Positions 35,870 through 46,000 of a DNA stretch of 64,000 bases are shown piece by piece. The DNA is from Sphingobacterium bovisgrunnientis (GTDB lineage: Bacteria > Bacteroidota > Bacteroidia > Sphingobacteriales > Sphingobacteriaceae). Where the stretch lies: contig NZ_WUQY01000002.1 in NCBI RefSeq assembly GCF_009829085.1, forward strand, positions 1 to 64,000, given 5' to 3'. The position numbers were made by a program, and so were the translations under genes. The notes under the pieces were generated by a model. That model saw nothing but the letters and a program-made list of their open reading frames with translations, ran no database searches and was not told the DNA's origin. Position 1 is the stretch's first letter. Every line of letters starts with the position of its first letter.

Positions 35870-36795
35870 CCTGCTAGCAAGTATAAAACCGCCATTCGCA
35901 CAGCGACACCATTTTCGACTTGGTCGAGAATAATCGAATGCGGACTATCAGCCACATCTGATGTAATCTCCACCCCTCTATTAATAGGCCCCGGATGCAT
36001 AATTGTAATTTCTTTATCTAGCGAATCCAAGATTTCTTTGTTCAATCCATACAACATCGAATACTCACGCAAAGATGGGAAATAAGCAATATCTTGACGC
36101 TCCAACTGGATACGCAACATATTCGCCACATCACACCAATTCAATGCTTTCATTAAATCGTGTTCTACTTTTACACCCAATGAAGCTATATATTTTGGAA
36201 TCAATGTTGTTGGTCCACAAACCATCACTTCAGCGCCTTGTTTTTGTAAACACAAAATATTCGATAACGCCACACGCGAGTGTAAGATATCACCTATGAT
36301 TGCAACTTTGCGACCTGCCAAATCTCCATATTTCTCACGAATAGAAAAAGAATCCAGCAACGCTTGTGTAGGATGCTCATGCGCCCCATCACCCGCATTA
36401 ACGATTTGTGCGTCCACATGTTTGCTTAAAAATACGCCCGCTCCAGCATACGGATGACGCATCACAATCATGTCAACTTTCATCGCCAAAATATTGTTGA
36501 CCGTATCAATCAATGTTTCCCCTTTGCTTACTGAGGAAGAAGAAGCTGCAAAATTGATTGTATCAGCGGAAAGACGTTTCTCTGCTAATTCAAATGATAA
36601 ACGCGTACGGGTAGAATTTTCAAAGAAAACATTAGCAATCGTGATGTCTCTTAACGAAGGAACTTTCTTAATCGGACGATTAAGGACATCCTTAAAGTTT
36701 GCTGCTGTATCTAAAATTAATTGAATATCATGCTCAGTTAGGTCTTTGATGCCTAATAAGTGGCGTGTACTTAACTGTTCTGTTGTTGTTGGCAT
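35857..36795 (-). CDS. pyrB: Aspartate carbamoyltransferase catalytic subunit
   Basis: The 312-residue protein has the carbamoyl-phosphate motif [10 protein letters not shown] (about 58-67), the HPTQALLD motif and the aspartate-side HPGPINRG. It joins carbamoyl phosphate and aspartate in pyrimidine synthesis. It is 27 bp downstream of pyrR, a common gene pair. No regulatory pyrI-like gene is nearby, which fits the many Bacteroidota enzymes that work without one in the same operon. Confidence 0.96.
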   Translation of the reverse strand: MPTTTEQLSTRHLLGIKDLTEHDIQLILDTAANFKDVLNRPIKKVPSLRDITIANVFFENSTRTRLSFELAEKRLSADTINFAASSSSVSKGETLIDTVNNILAMKVDMIVMRHPYAGAGVFLSKHVDAQIVNAGDGAHEHPTQALLDSFSIREKYGDLAGRKVAIIGDILHSRVALSNILCLQKQGAEVMVCGPTTLIPKYIASLGVKVEHDLMKALNWCDVANMLRIQLERQDIAYFPSLREYSMLYGLNKEILDSLDKEITIMHPGPINRGVEITSDVADSPHSIILDQVENGVAVRMAVLYLLAGKRG

Positions 36796-36822
36796 TGTAA
36801 CTACTATTTTTCGCTGAAAAAA

Positions 36823-37368
36823 TTATTTTTTGTCCGTAATCAATACGATGCTATCTTCCTGATCGACTTCTTCCCAACTCACAATAACTTTTTGTGAGTC
36901 GATAGAATCCACTTGAATTCCAATATAATCAGGCTGTATAGGAATTTGTCTCGAGAATCGGCGGTCTACCAAACATAAAAGTTCGATGCGCTCTGAGCGA
37001 CCAAATGCTTGTATAGCGTCCATCGCTGAACGAATAGTACGACCTGTCCAAAGTACGTCATCGACAAAAATCACATTCTTACCTTCCACAATAAAATCAA
37101 TCTGCGTGCTGTTAGCGAGTAAAGGTGAATTGCCTTTAAGGCGAAAATCATCGCGAAAAAATGTAATATCCAAGATACCTGTATCTACATCTTTGCCCAA
37201 CATTTCTTTCAACTCCTTGGCGATGCGTTTGGCCAAAAAAGTTCCACGCGGCTGGATACCGACAAGTGCTGAATTCGAGAAATCTCCGTGATTTTCAATC
37301 AATTGTTGACACAATCTTTTGATTGTAATTTGAAACTTAGGACCGTCTAATAAAATCGATTGTTTCAT
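36823..37368 (-). CDS. pyrR: PyrR-type bifunctional regulator/uracil phosphoribosyltransferase
   Basis: The 181-residue protein has the PRPP-binding loop VIFVDDVLWTGRTIRSAMDA and the GIQPRGTFLAKRI motif typical of PyrR. In Firmicutes PyrR binds pyr mRNA to attenuate transcription and has weak uracil phosphoribosyltransferase activity; in Bacteroidota the RNA-binding role is not established. No obvious PyrR-type antiterminator is seen upstream. A -7-like CAAAAATA (minus TATTTTTG) lies at 37385-37392. Confidence 0.9.
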   Translation of the reverse strand: MKQSILLDGPKFQITIKRLCQQLIENHGDFSNSALVGIQPRGTFLAKRIAKELKEMLGKDVDTGILDITFFRDDFRLKGNSPLLANSTQIDFIVEGKNVIFVDDVLWTGRTIRSAMDAIQAFGRSERIELLCLVDRRFSRQIPIQPDYIGIQVDSIDSQKVIVSWEEVDQEDSIVLITDKK

Positions 37369-37384
37369 TATAGGATTATTTGGA

Positions 37385-37392
37385 CAAAAATA
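37385..37392 (-). promoter_or_regulatory. Possible -7 element of pyrRB
   Basis: The minus strand reads TATTTTTG, a match to TAnnTTTG, 17 bases before the pyrR start. The -33 position is not a clear match. Confidence 0.4.
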
Positions 37393-37456
37393 GGCTTTTT
37401 TATTCAGAGTTGGAATAAAAAATGGAAACTCAGCTTAGCAAAGCTTGCTAAAAGCA

Positions 37457-37484
37457 AAAAAGGATGTCTTTCGACATCCCTTTT
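37457..37484 (-). terminator. Terminator after the DUF2723 gene
   Basis: GGATGTC (37462-37468) and GACATCC (37473-37479) form a stem with a 4-base loop; on the minus strand it is followed by a T-run (plus-strand AAAAAA at 37456-37461). Confidence 0.8.
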
Positions 37485-37504
37485 CATAAATATTTAAATT
37501 CGGA

Positions 37505-40500
37505 TTATTCTCCGAAGAAATAACCGTATTGTTTCCACAGTTCATCTGCTGCCTTTTGGACATCAGCATCTTTGTATTGTTCACCCATCATTTTTAGACG
37601 TTGTAAACCTACTAATGCCAAACGTACATTACGCTCCGAAGATAAATCCTTGATGTACTGATTCGACGCAAAATAATGCATATTTTCTTTGATGTAATTC
37701 AAATTACGTAAGGTAATTTCTTTTGCTTTCGCTGATTCACCCGTTTGGTACATTGCATCCAACAACGGCACATAGCTCATTGGCTCACTCATTTGATATA
37801 CTTTTTTCGGAAGATTATCATAGGCTTTCAGCACCACATCATGCGCTTCTTTTTTCTTACCAGCTTGCAATAAGTTTTGAGCAGTTTCACCAAAGATTGA
37901 ACTTGTATAGAATGTCAAATAACGGTATGTATCCGGATCCAAATACTTCGAGTTAGCAATATTTCCGAACTTATACTTGTTCATGATTTTATCATAAACC
38001 GCATCTGTATGTTGAATTGCTCCTTGTTCTGCGTCAGTCACATTTGTATTCACCGGAATCAAACGTAAGGCAAAACCTTCTGACACCAAATATTTGTCCA
38101 ATCCCAAGTAGAATTGTTGAGGTGTAGTTGTCGTGAAATAAATCGGACGTTCCCAATTATTATTTGCCAAGATCGACAATACCGACAGTTCAGCGCGCGA
38201 AACATAGCCCATTGGATACGTAAAAGTCAATGAATCTACAATTGAATCTTGCCATATTGTCGGAACAGCTTTATTTGTTAATACAGCTTGCTTATCCACT
38301 TGTAACTTCAAATTTTTAGTTGGAAGAATATTGATATTCTCACCAGATTGCGTTTGCATTTTATTTTCTGGATCATCTGATAACATTATCTCCAATGCCG
38401 CTCTTAAATCCACATTACCAGGGATTTTGTAATCGTAGTAGTAAATCACGTCGCGCACGCCGTCTTTAATTTTTTCTGGATCAATATTAATTGGCAAGGC
38501 ATCCGCATCATTGACCTTTTTCATCATTTGACGCATATACCAATCCGAAGAAAGCAAACTCAAATTCACTACACGTACATCCGTACGAATTCCTTCCACC
38601 TCTTGCAAATACCACAATGGATAGGTATCATTATCACCATAAGAGAACAAAATAGCATTTGGCTCTACAGACTCCAAATAGTTTAAAGCCATGTCACGCG
38701 ACAAAGATTTTTCCGATCTATTGTGATCATCCCAGTTTTGTGAAGCCAATAATACTGGACCTGCCAAGACACCTAATGCAGTCACACCGATAGCAGCAGA
38801 TTTAGCATTTACTTTCTTAGACAAAAATTCCCAAATCGCAATTATTCCAAGTCCAATCCAAATAGAAAAAGCATAGAATGATCCTGCATACGCATAATCA
38901 CGTTCACGAGGTTGCAATGGAGATTGATTTAAATATAATACAATCGCCAAACCCGTGAAGAAGAACAAAAGCATCACGACTAAAGCATCTTTCTGTTTTT
39001 TACCAAAATGCCAATACGCACCTATTATTCCAAGAATAAAAGGTAGGAAGAAGTATGTATTGCGCGAAGGATTTTCCTTCTCCGAAGTTGGCAAAGCATT
39101 TTGTCCGCCTACTAGCACATTATCAATTGGAGTGATACCCGAAATCCAGTTCCCTTCTAACGTAGAGCCATGACCTTGTACATCATTCTGTCTACCTACG
39201 AAATTCCACATGAAATAACGGAAGTACATATGTCCAATTTGATATCCAAAGAAGAATTTCAAGTTGTCTGAAAATGTAGGTTTTTCTTCTGGTCCCAAAT
39301 TCAAATATTGTCTATAAAAATTCGCATGTTCTCCTCTATCTGAGTAAATACGAGGGAAAATTGTTTCACTATCGTAACTATATTTTGTCTTTTTACGAGC
39401 AACAACGTACTTATCCTTGTCTTTGCGGTATACATTTCCAGCATCAAAAGCATCAGTTGGTTTTGCATCAAAATACTTTCCTTTAAACAAAGGCTCATCA
39501 CCGTATTGTTCGCGGTTAAGGTAACTTAAGAAAGTAAACGCATTATCCGGATCGGAATTATTTAACGTAGGATCAGCTTTTGCACGAATAGTAATCATCG
39601 CAAAAGAACTGTATCCGAAGATTATGAAACCCAAAGAAACTAAAGCAATATTCAAGATTGGCTTTACTTTTTTGATCGAATACCAGATTCCGAAAATTAA
39701 ACCACCCAACACCAATAAAGCAAAGAACGTAACTCCTGTACCAAATCCCAATCCTAAAGTATTCACAAAGAATAAATCAGTAAAGGCAGCAAACTTAATC
39801 AAGAACTGTATAACACCCCATAAGATAAAGCCTAACACCACAACACCCAGCAAAAATGCTTTTAAAGCACCTCCCTTGGTTACTTGTTTCGTTTTTCTGA
39901 AATATATAACTAACGCAATAGCAGGTATTACCAATAAATTCAATAAATGGACACCGATAGATAATCCCATTACATAAGCAATGAAGATCAACCAACGATC
40001 AGCACCTTCTTCATCTGCACGTACTTCCCACTTCAATATCGCCCAAAATACTACAGCCGTACATAAAGAAGACATGGCATATACTTCGGATTCTACAGCA
40101 GAAAACCAAAATGTATCTGAAAAAGCATATGCTAATGCACCGACTAAACCAGCTCCCATCACGACTATTGTTTGTGTTGAAGTCAGAGAAGTCGTATGAT
40201 TTGCATTGCCTAGAAATATTTTGCGCCCTAAAGCCGTGATAGACCAAAACAAAAAGAGAATTGTCAATCCCGAACTGACAGCAGAACCTACGTTCATCCA
40301 ATATGCGAGTTGCGATTTGTCACCCATCGCCATATTTGAAAATATGTTTTGGATCATCAAGAACAAAGGAGCACCAGGTTGATGCACAATTTGCATCTTA
40401 TAGGCTGAAGCGATAAACTCACCACAGTCCCACCAGCTCGCTGTTCGCTCAGCAGTAACGACATAAACAAGTGTTGCTACAATAGCACAAAGCCATCCTA

Positions 40501-40531
40501 GCAGATTGTTAATCTTATTGTAATTCATCAT
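37505..40531 (-). CDS. DUF2723 (GT117-like) multi-pass membrane protein
   Basis: The N-terminus (LLGWLCAIVATLVYVVTAERTASWWDCGEFIAS) with the WWDCGEF motif is the DUF2723 hallmark; about twelve membrane segments cover residues 10-620, and a soluble C-terminal part (about 620-1008) follows. DUF2723 proteins resemble protein O-mannosyltransferases (GT-C fold) and are thought to glycosylate secreted proteins or lipids in Bacteroidota; the substrate is unproven. The 1008-residue length is usual. It seems monocistronic. Confidence 0.85.
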   Translation of the reverse strand: MMNYNKINNLLGWLCAIVATLVYVVTAERTASWWDCGEFIASAYKMQIVHQPGAPLFLMIQNIFSNMAMGDKSQLAYWMNVGSAVSSGLTILFLFWSITALGRKIFLGNANHTTSLTSTQTIVVMGAGLVGALAYAFSDTFWFSAVESEVYAMSSLCTAVVFWAILKWEVRADEEGADRWLIFIAYVMGLSIGVHLLNLLVIPAIALVIYFRKTKQVTKGGALKAFLLGVVVLGFILWGVIQFLIKFAAFTDLFFVNTLGLGFGTGVTFFALLVLGGLIFGIWYSIKKVKPILNIALVSLGFIIFGYSSFAMITIRAKADPTLNNSDPDNAFTFLSYLNREQYGDEPLFKGKYFDAKPTDAFDAGNVYRKDKDKYVVARKKTKYSYDSETIFPRIYSDRGEHANFYRQYLNLGPEEKPTFSDNLKFFFGYQIGHMYFRYFMWNFVGRQNDVQGHGSTLEGNWISGITPIDNVLVGGQNALPTSEKENPSRNTYFFLPFILGIIGAYWHFGKKQKDALVVMLLFFFTGLAIVLYLNQSPLQPRERDYAYAGSFYAFSIWIGLGIIAIWEFLSKKVNAKSAAIGVTALGVLAGPVLLASQNWDDHNRSEKSLSRDMALNYLESVEPNAILFSYGDNDTYPLWYLQEVEGIRTDVRVVNLSLLSSDWYMRQMMKKVNDADALPINIDPEKIKDGVRDVIYYYDYKIPGNVDLRAALEIMLSDDPENKMQTQSGENINILPTKNLKLQVDKQAVLTNKAVPTIWQDSIVDSLTFTYPMGYVSRAELSVLSILANNNWERPIYFTTTTPQQFYLGLDKYLVSEGFALRLIPVNTNVTDAEQGAIQHTDAVYDKIMNKYKFGNIANSKYLDPDTYRYLTFYTSSIFGETAQNLLQAGKKKEAHDVVLKAYDNLPKKVYQMSEPMSYVPLLDAMYQTGESAKAKEITLRNLNYIKENMHYFASNQYIKDLSSERNVRLALVGLQRLKMMGEQYKDADVQKAADELWKQYGYFFGE

Positions 40532-40876
40532 ATATGTATATTGCGCTATAGAATAATTGATTTTAATAAATTACTTGTTATTTGATTAGAAACATATAAT
40601 CTATCCAAATCAAGTCATAAACTGTTGTCTGTTTACAAACTCGCTTCGAAAATAAGGAATACATTTCTACAAATGAATAAATAAATGACATTTTAACACA
40701 GCTTTACACTTTATCGCACCAAAAATCAATCCTGCCATCAAGTGAGTGAAAAAATATTCCATTGAAAATCAACAGAGATACAAATTTGGAGTCAAAAAAA
40801 TTTGTTGGGTTGAAAAATCAGCGTATATTTGCATCGTCAAACAAGGAAACAACGACACATAAAGTTTGAACGTGTT
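40532..40876. other. Intergenic region before the tRNA-Gln pair
   Basis: This 345-bp AT-rich stretch holds no protein gene. It contains the promoter of the first tRNA-Gln (40801-40831) and should hold the promoter of the DUF2723 gene on the other strand, for which no clear consensus match is seen. Confidence 0.6.
40801..40831 (+). promoter_or_regulatory. Promoter of the first tRNA-Gln
   Basis: TTTG (40801-40804), exactly 19 bases, then TATATTTG (40824-40831) is a perfect match to the Bacteroidota housekeeping promoter form. The tRNA begins at 40877. Confidence 0.85.
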
Positions 40877-40947
40877 TGTCCGATAGTATAAGGGTAGTAC
40901 GACAGTTTTTGGTACTGTTTGTCTTGGTTCGAATCCAGGTCGGACAA
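40877..40947 (+). tRNA. tRNA-Gln (UUG), copy 1
   Basis: The 71-base gene has a 7-bp acceptor stem (TGTCCGA with TCGGACA), a TTCGAATCC T-loop and an anticodon arm ACAGT-TTTTGGT-ACTGT with anticodon TTG. CCA is not encoded. It has its own promoter and a hairpin terminator (GAGAGTTACAATTGTAACTCTC) right after it. Confidence 0.95.
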
Positions 40948-40952
40948 CGAAA

Positions 40953-40979
40953 GAGAGTTACAATTGTAACTCTCTTTTT
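40953..40979 (+). terminator. Terminator after tRNA-Gln copy 1
   Basis: GAGAGTTACAA and TTGTAACTCTC form a perfect 11-bp palindrome followed by TTTTTT. Confidence 0.85.
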
Positions 40980-41009
40980 TGTTTACAAAAAATAAAAAAA
41001 TAAAAATAT

Positions 41010-41040
41010 TTTGGCTTTTTGATTGGAGTTTATATCTTTG
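41010..41040 (+). promoter_or_regulatory. Promoter of the second tRNA-Gln
   Basis: TTTG (41010-41013), 19 bases, then TATCTTTG (41033-41040) again fits the promoter form perfectly, although the surrounding sequence differs from the first promoter. Confidence 0.85.
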
Positions 41041-41087
41041 CACAAGAAATGAAAATCTAATCTTTTTTAGAAAGTCATTTTGATGAT

Positions 41088-41158
41088 TGTCCGATAGTAT
41101 AAGGGTAGTACGACAGTTTTTGGTACTGTTTGTCTTGGTTCGAATCCAGGTCGGACAA
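41088..41158 (+). tRNA. tRNA-Gln (UUG), copy 2
   Basis: All 71 bases are identical to the first copy, 211 bp downstream. It is also followed by a GAGAGTTACAA-type hairpin, here with mismatches (GAGAGTTACAAATTTTGTAGCTCTC). Confidence 0.95.
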
Positions 41159-41162
41159 CAGA

Positions 41163-41195
41163 AAGAGAGTTACAAATTTTGTAGCTCTCTTTTTC
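41163..41195 (+). terminator. Terminator after tRNA-Gln copy 2
   Basis: An imperfect version of the first terminator: GAGAGTTACAAA with TTTGTAGCTCTC (one T:G pair) followed by TTTTTC. Confidence 0.75.
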
Positions 41196-41273
41196 TTTTT
41201 ACGCTATTTCCATAACCTATTAAATGTCTTTTTATTTCTCACTATAGTCTTTTTATTTTCAATTGTATTTATC

Positions 41274-41281
41274 TAACTTTG
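41274..41281 (+). promoter_or_regulatory. Probable -7 element of prs
   Basis: TAACTTTG matches TAnnTTTG and lies 37 bases before the prs start codon. The -33 position is T-rich without a clean TTTG. Confidence 0.5.
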
Positions 41282-41318
41282 TCCATCATTCATAAAAACA
41301 TATAAATACAACAACACC

Positions 41319-42275
41319 ATGCCTTTGCAATTTAACACGGTTAAATTATTTGCAGGTTCAGGAACACAAGAACTAGCAGAAAAAATCGCCCACTCGTACG
41401 GGAAAGCTTTAGGAGAGAAGACACTATCGAAATTCAGTGACGGCGAGATCCAACCGTTCTACAATGAATCTGTAAGAGGAAGTGACGTTTTCCTAATCCA
41501 ATCTACCAACCAACCTACCGACAATCTTTTAGAATTATTATTGATGATCGACGCAGCGAAGAGAGCTTCAGCTCACTATATCACTGCTGTAGTGCCTTAT
41601 TTTGGCTTTGCTCGTCAAGATCGTAAAGATAAACCTCGTGTAGCAATTGGTGCTAAAATGATTGCAAACTTAATCACAGCTGCTGGTGCTAGCCGTATTA
41701 TGACGATGGATCTTCACGCTGCGCAAATCCAAGGATTCTTTGATATTCCTGTAGATCATTTGGATGGATCAGTAATTTTTGTTCCTTACATCAAGTCATT
41801 GAATCTACCTAACTTGACTATCGCATCTCCAGACATGGGTGGCTCGTACCGCGCACGTACATTTGCTAAATTCTTCAACGCGGAAGTTATCATTTGTGAC
41901 AAACGTCGTAAACGCGCAAATGAAATCGAATCGATGTCAATTATCGGTGATGTAACAGGTCAAGATGTAGTATTAATTGATGACATCTGTGATACTGCAG
42001 GTACACTTTCTAAAGCTGCTGCATTAATCATGGAAAATGGCGCTAACTCGGTAAGAGCGGTATGTACACATGCTGTATTATCTGGAAAAGCAATCGAAAC
42101 GATTGAAAACTCTGTATTAGCAGAAATGATCGTTACTGATACTATTAAATTAGACGCTGAGAAAGCTAAAAGCTCAACTAAAATCAAAGTATTGTCTACA
42201 GCAGATTTATTTGCTAAAGCAATCAAAAGTGTAAATCAGCACTCTTCGATTTCTGATTTATTTGATGTTGACTAA
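41319..42275 (+). CDS. prs: Ribose-phosphate pyrophosphokinase
   Basis: The 318-residue protein has the full PRPP synthetase pattern: FSDGEIQPFYNESVRG near the start, the catalytic FGFARQDRKDKPR flexible-loop region, DLHAAQIQGFFDIPVDHL and the PRPP loop VVLIDDICDTAGTL. It makes PRPP from ribose 5-phosphate and ATP for nucleotide, His and Trp synthesis. It follows the tRNA-Gln pair and is separated by an accessory block from rplY and pth. Confidence 0.97.
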   Translation: MPLQFNTVKLFAGSGTQELAEKIAHSYGKALGEKTLSKFSDGEIQPFYNESVRGSDVFLIQSTNQPTDNLLELLLMIDAAKRASAHYITAVVPYFGFARQDRKDKPRVAIGAKMIANLITAAGASRIMTMDLHAAQIQGFFDIPVDHLDGSVIFVPYIKSLNLPNLTIASPDMGGSYRARTFAKFFNAEVIICDKRRKRANEIESMSIIGDVTGQDVVLIDDICDTAGTLSKAAALIMENGANSVRAVCTHAVLSGKAIETIENSVLAEMIVTDTIKLDAEKAKSSTKIKVLSTADLFAKAIKSVNQHSSISDLFDVD

Positions 42276-42295
42276 TTAAGCTATAATATATTATA

Positions 42296-42331
42296 CAACA
42301 AGGGCTGGAATTTTCATTTCAGCCCTTGTTG
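42296..42331. terminator. Hairpin after prs
   Basis: CAACAAGGGCTG (42296-42307) pairs with CAGCCCTTGTTG (42320-42331). The T-tract is weak on both sides, so termination strength is uncertain. Confidence 0.7.
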
Positions 42332-42406
42332 TGTTAATTAAAATTTCCATAGTAATCAATTATGGAATTCTAAGAGTTATCGCATCCTAGAATAAACTCA
42401 CGAATT

Positions 42407-42970
42407 ATGATAAAAACAATCAACACAACAATGCTATTTGCTTTATTATGTTTCACAGGAATAAATATAAGCTATAGCCAAATTAAAAGCTTTGCTGAAA
42501 CTCTAAAATCCGCAAATATGCAGTTCGAATTACCTGAAAACCACAAAGAGGTATCTACTATTCCTAATAGAAGTATGCTTTATTCCTATGCATATCAAGA
42601 TGAAGCAAAAAACTATGAAGTTAGATATCGTATTGATTTAATTGACAGTAATTATAATCAAGCAAATAACCCTGCTACAATGCTTGCTGTATTATTCAAT
42701 ATATCAAATAAAACATTAAATATACCCGAACTTTCAAAAAGAATAATGGTAATTAAACCAGAATTAGTAAAACAAGATTTCAATGGTGATGCAGCATTTG
42801 CATCTCTAATCAAAACAACAAAAGATTTCAGTACAGAATACTCCAATTGCTTTATGACTTTACTCCACAAGACTGATGTTGCAAATGTTTGGATGTTTAT
42901 TTTATTTAATGATTTTGAAAAATTCAAACAGACTGGCTCAAAAATAACGAGCGCATTAAAATTCAAATAG
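42407..42970 (+). CDS. Secreted protein of unknown function
   Basis: I do not recognise a family. The 187-residue protein has a signal peptide (about 1-24, ending SYSQ) and a mature part with mixed helices and strands (RSMLYSYAYQDEAKNYEVRYRI, then NCFMTLLHKTDVANVWMFILF). The fold may resemble small beta-sheet domains that measure soluble stress, but this is a guess. It stands between two hairpins and appears monocistronic. It could belong to the block inserted after prs. Confidence 0.65.
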   Translation: MIKTINTTMLFALLCFTGINISYSQIKSFAETLKSANMQFELPENHKEVSTIPNRSMLYSYAYQDEAKNYEVRYRIDLIDSNYNQANNPATMLAVLFNISNKTLNIPELSKRIMVIKPELVKQDFNGDAAFASLIKTTKDFSTEYSNCFMTLLHKTDVANVWMFILFNDFEKFKQTGSKITSALKFK

Positions 42971-43014
42971 TAAACACTTCAGATAGAATATTAAATTAAC
43001 CGTTTAAAAAATAT

Positions 43015-43043
43015 AAAGCCGACAAATGTAATTTGCCGGCTTT
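43015..43043. terminator. Bidirectional terminator before the DUF1080 gene
   Basis: AAAGCCG (43015-43021) and CGGCTTT (43037-43043) with further pairing (CAAAT/ATTTG) inside form a hairpin between convergent genes. Confidence 0.8.
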
Positions 43044-43068
43044 ATCTATTGTATTAAAGATAGAATGT

Positions 43069-46000
43069 TTACAAACTTTTCACACGAATATTTCTAAAGA
43101 AAACTTCGGTACCATGACCTAAGAAACCAATGTGACCTGTCGTTCTTTTTAATCCTGGATGATCTTTTTTGTCAGCAGCACCATTTTTAGTTGCTTCTTT
43201 TATATCTCCATCCACAATCACTTTTCCGTTAAGGGTAACTTTGATTTTAGAACCTTGCACACGAATCTCTTGCTCGTTCCATTCACCAAGCGGTTTTAAA
43301 GCGCCACGCTTAGCAGCAATGATGCCATACACCGACCCATGGTATTGATAAGGAGCTAGATTCTTATAAACATCAGCATTGTCATCCAAAATCTGAATTT
43401 CATGTCCCAAGTAAGCAGCGTCACCTTCTATTGGCGTACGAATCCCAACACCATTATTTGCACCTGGAGTTAATTTAAATTCAAAACGATATACAAAATC
43501 GCTGTATTCATTTTTAGTGTAGATATTTTTGCCAAATTTAGCATCGGGATTAGAGCGCAAAACCCCTTCCTCAGTGATCTCATACGCCGTAGATGATGTC
43601 CACTTATCTAAATTAGTGCCGTCAAATAACATTTCAAAGCCTTCTTTCTTCTCCGCGTCACTCAATGTATAGGTTACTTTGCGTGGCAATTCTTTAATAA
43701 AAATATCTCTGTACCATACGCGAGAACCATGCGCTTGTAGTTCGATTTGTTCTGTCGGGAATATAGACTGATTTCTGTCCCAATAGTTCTCTAATATTAC
43801 ATTATCAACTACTAATTCACCATTTAACCAAACCCAAACTTTTTCACCCACCATTTTGATCTTCATGTTATTCCATTCACCAAGTGGATTGTCTGCAACT
43901 TTGGATGGTTTTGACTCGTGCTTTTGATTGTTATACAATCCACCAGAACCTACCTGAGCACCTACATCAGTACGTGAGATATCCCACATCTGAACTTGCG
44001 GAGTTCCTCTCAGATAAACACCTGCATCAGGCTCTTTTCCATTTTTGTCTAATTTCCAATCTAGTATTAATTCGAAATCACCGTAATGTTTTACAGTAGC
44101 AATGTTATCTCCATGCCCCGAAAAAACTAAAGAACCATCTTCAGCCTTCCAATTTTCGCGCATCTTTTTATCAGCTATTTCTTGTTTAGCAGCTAATTCT
44201 TTAGCACTCATTTGAGCACGTTTGATCGGATTTTCAACCAGACCTTTCCAACCTGTCAAATCTTTACCATTAAAGATAGATACATAGCTCTCCCCTTTTG
44301 GCATTTCTGCCAAATGACGTACGATTGCTTCACGCAAATATGAGCTTTCACTTCCAGAAAGATTGTTCTGTGCTTTTTCAAGCCATTGACGAACATCTGT
44401 TCCGATGAATGATTTATTGTCTGCAGTAATATTCATCACTACATCTGTCGCTGTACCTTTCAAGTCTTTGTCTTCTAGGAATCTACTTGCAAATGCTAAA
44501 GCAGAATACGTTCCTGTCGCTCTTAAACTTCCTAATGCAGTATTTTTTTGTCTTGTATTTTGCGCATATTCAAATGCATCTTTCAACAAAATCGTTTTCT
44601 GGTCGTTGTTTACTTTACTTGCATTCAATTGTCTGATAAAACCATCAAAAACTGTACTAAACAATGTCGCATCTTTTTCTGTACGCAACAAGGCAGTTAA
44701 TGCATCCAAAGAAGATGTATTTGACCAGCTAGCCAAAGCTTTGATCGCATCTGCACGCAATGGATTATCTTGACCGATATAGTTTGTGATTGTTTTTAAC
44801 GATTCATCACTGCCTTCTCCCGCAAAAATCGGAAAGTAGCGTGCTGATGATGGCGCCAATGAACGAGAAATATTCTCTGAAAGTCGCTTCACAATATTAG
44901 CTTTGTCTGCATTATTTTGCAACGCCACGATTGCAGCTTGCTGTGCAGCATTTACATCTTTTGCGTCAGCTTTACCTAAAACCTCGATGATTTTATCAAA
45001 ATCATTATCATTCACCACATTTGGTAATGCAGTGTATGCTGCCGCCTTAACGGTGCTATTTGAAGAATTTAGTAGGCTGAATATTTGTGCTGCTGAATTT
45101 GGATTTGATCGTTTTGACAACACATCCAATAATGCCAATTGTGTTTTCTCGTCAGCAGATCCAATTACTTTATTCACCACATCAATAGTTTGCGCATTTT
45201 TTGATGTTAATAATAAAGTTTTCAAAACATCTGCTTCTTTAGTTGACGCTGTAGCTAACTGACCGATTAAGAATTCCGTATTCGCACCTTCTGTCAATAC
45301 CGACAAAGTATTGTATGCTGCAATCTTAGCCTCTTCACCTTTTAATTTTGGCAAACTTTTTTCAATTACCGCAATAGACGCTTTTGAATCTTTGGTTCTT
45401 AAAAAGTTAAAAACACTTTCTTGTCCTTGAGCATCCAATTTTAACAAGGATGAAGCAATTTTCTTCATATCTGAGGCTGAAGCTCCATTACCCAATAAAC
45501 CCAAAGCTACATTACGCAGAATGGCATTATTGCTCGACGAAATCTTCAATAGCTCCTTACGTTGTTTAGAAGGCTGCAGTCTTGACAATAATTCTAAAGC
45601 CGCAACTTTCGCACCTATTGCAGATTCACCATTTGCTTCTTTGTATACGCGGGTTGCAACTTGCGTAGCTAAGTTTTGATTGTTATTCTTCGCTAGATTA
45701 TTCGCGAATTCAATCAACAAAGAAGATGCATTTGTACGGTCAAAACCAAATTCCACAGACTTTGCTTTGTTATACAACACTTCGTATGTTTTCTGACCAC
45801 CAAATTTACTTAACGCGGTGAATGCATTTCTTTGGAAATTATCCGAAGAAAATTGACCTATTAATTCAATAATTCGCGCTTCTGCATCTTGATTTTTGAC
45901 TTCGCTTAATGCACCAATAACCGCTGTAGCCGTCTTTTCAGTAACATTACCCGTTAAAGCTTTATTTAATGCATCTGATGATTCTTTGGTATCGATTGCG

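Noticed and set aside
37425..37450. Inverted repeat TTAGCA/TGCTAA as a PyrR-binding attenuator
   Set aside because: Arms are only six bases, it overlaps no antiterminator structure, and it lies before the probable pyrR promoter.
40877..41158. tRNA-Gln pair as an integration site for a mobile island
   Set aside because: No integrase gene, no partial tRNA copy at a distance and no boundary repeats were found; both copies are complete units.
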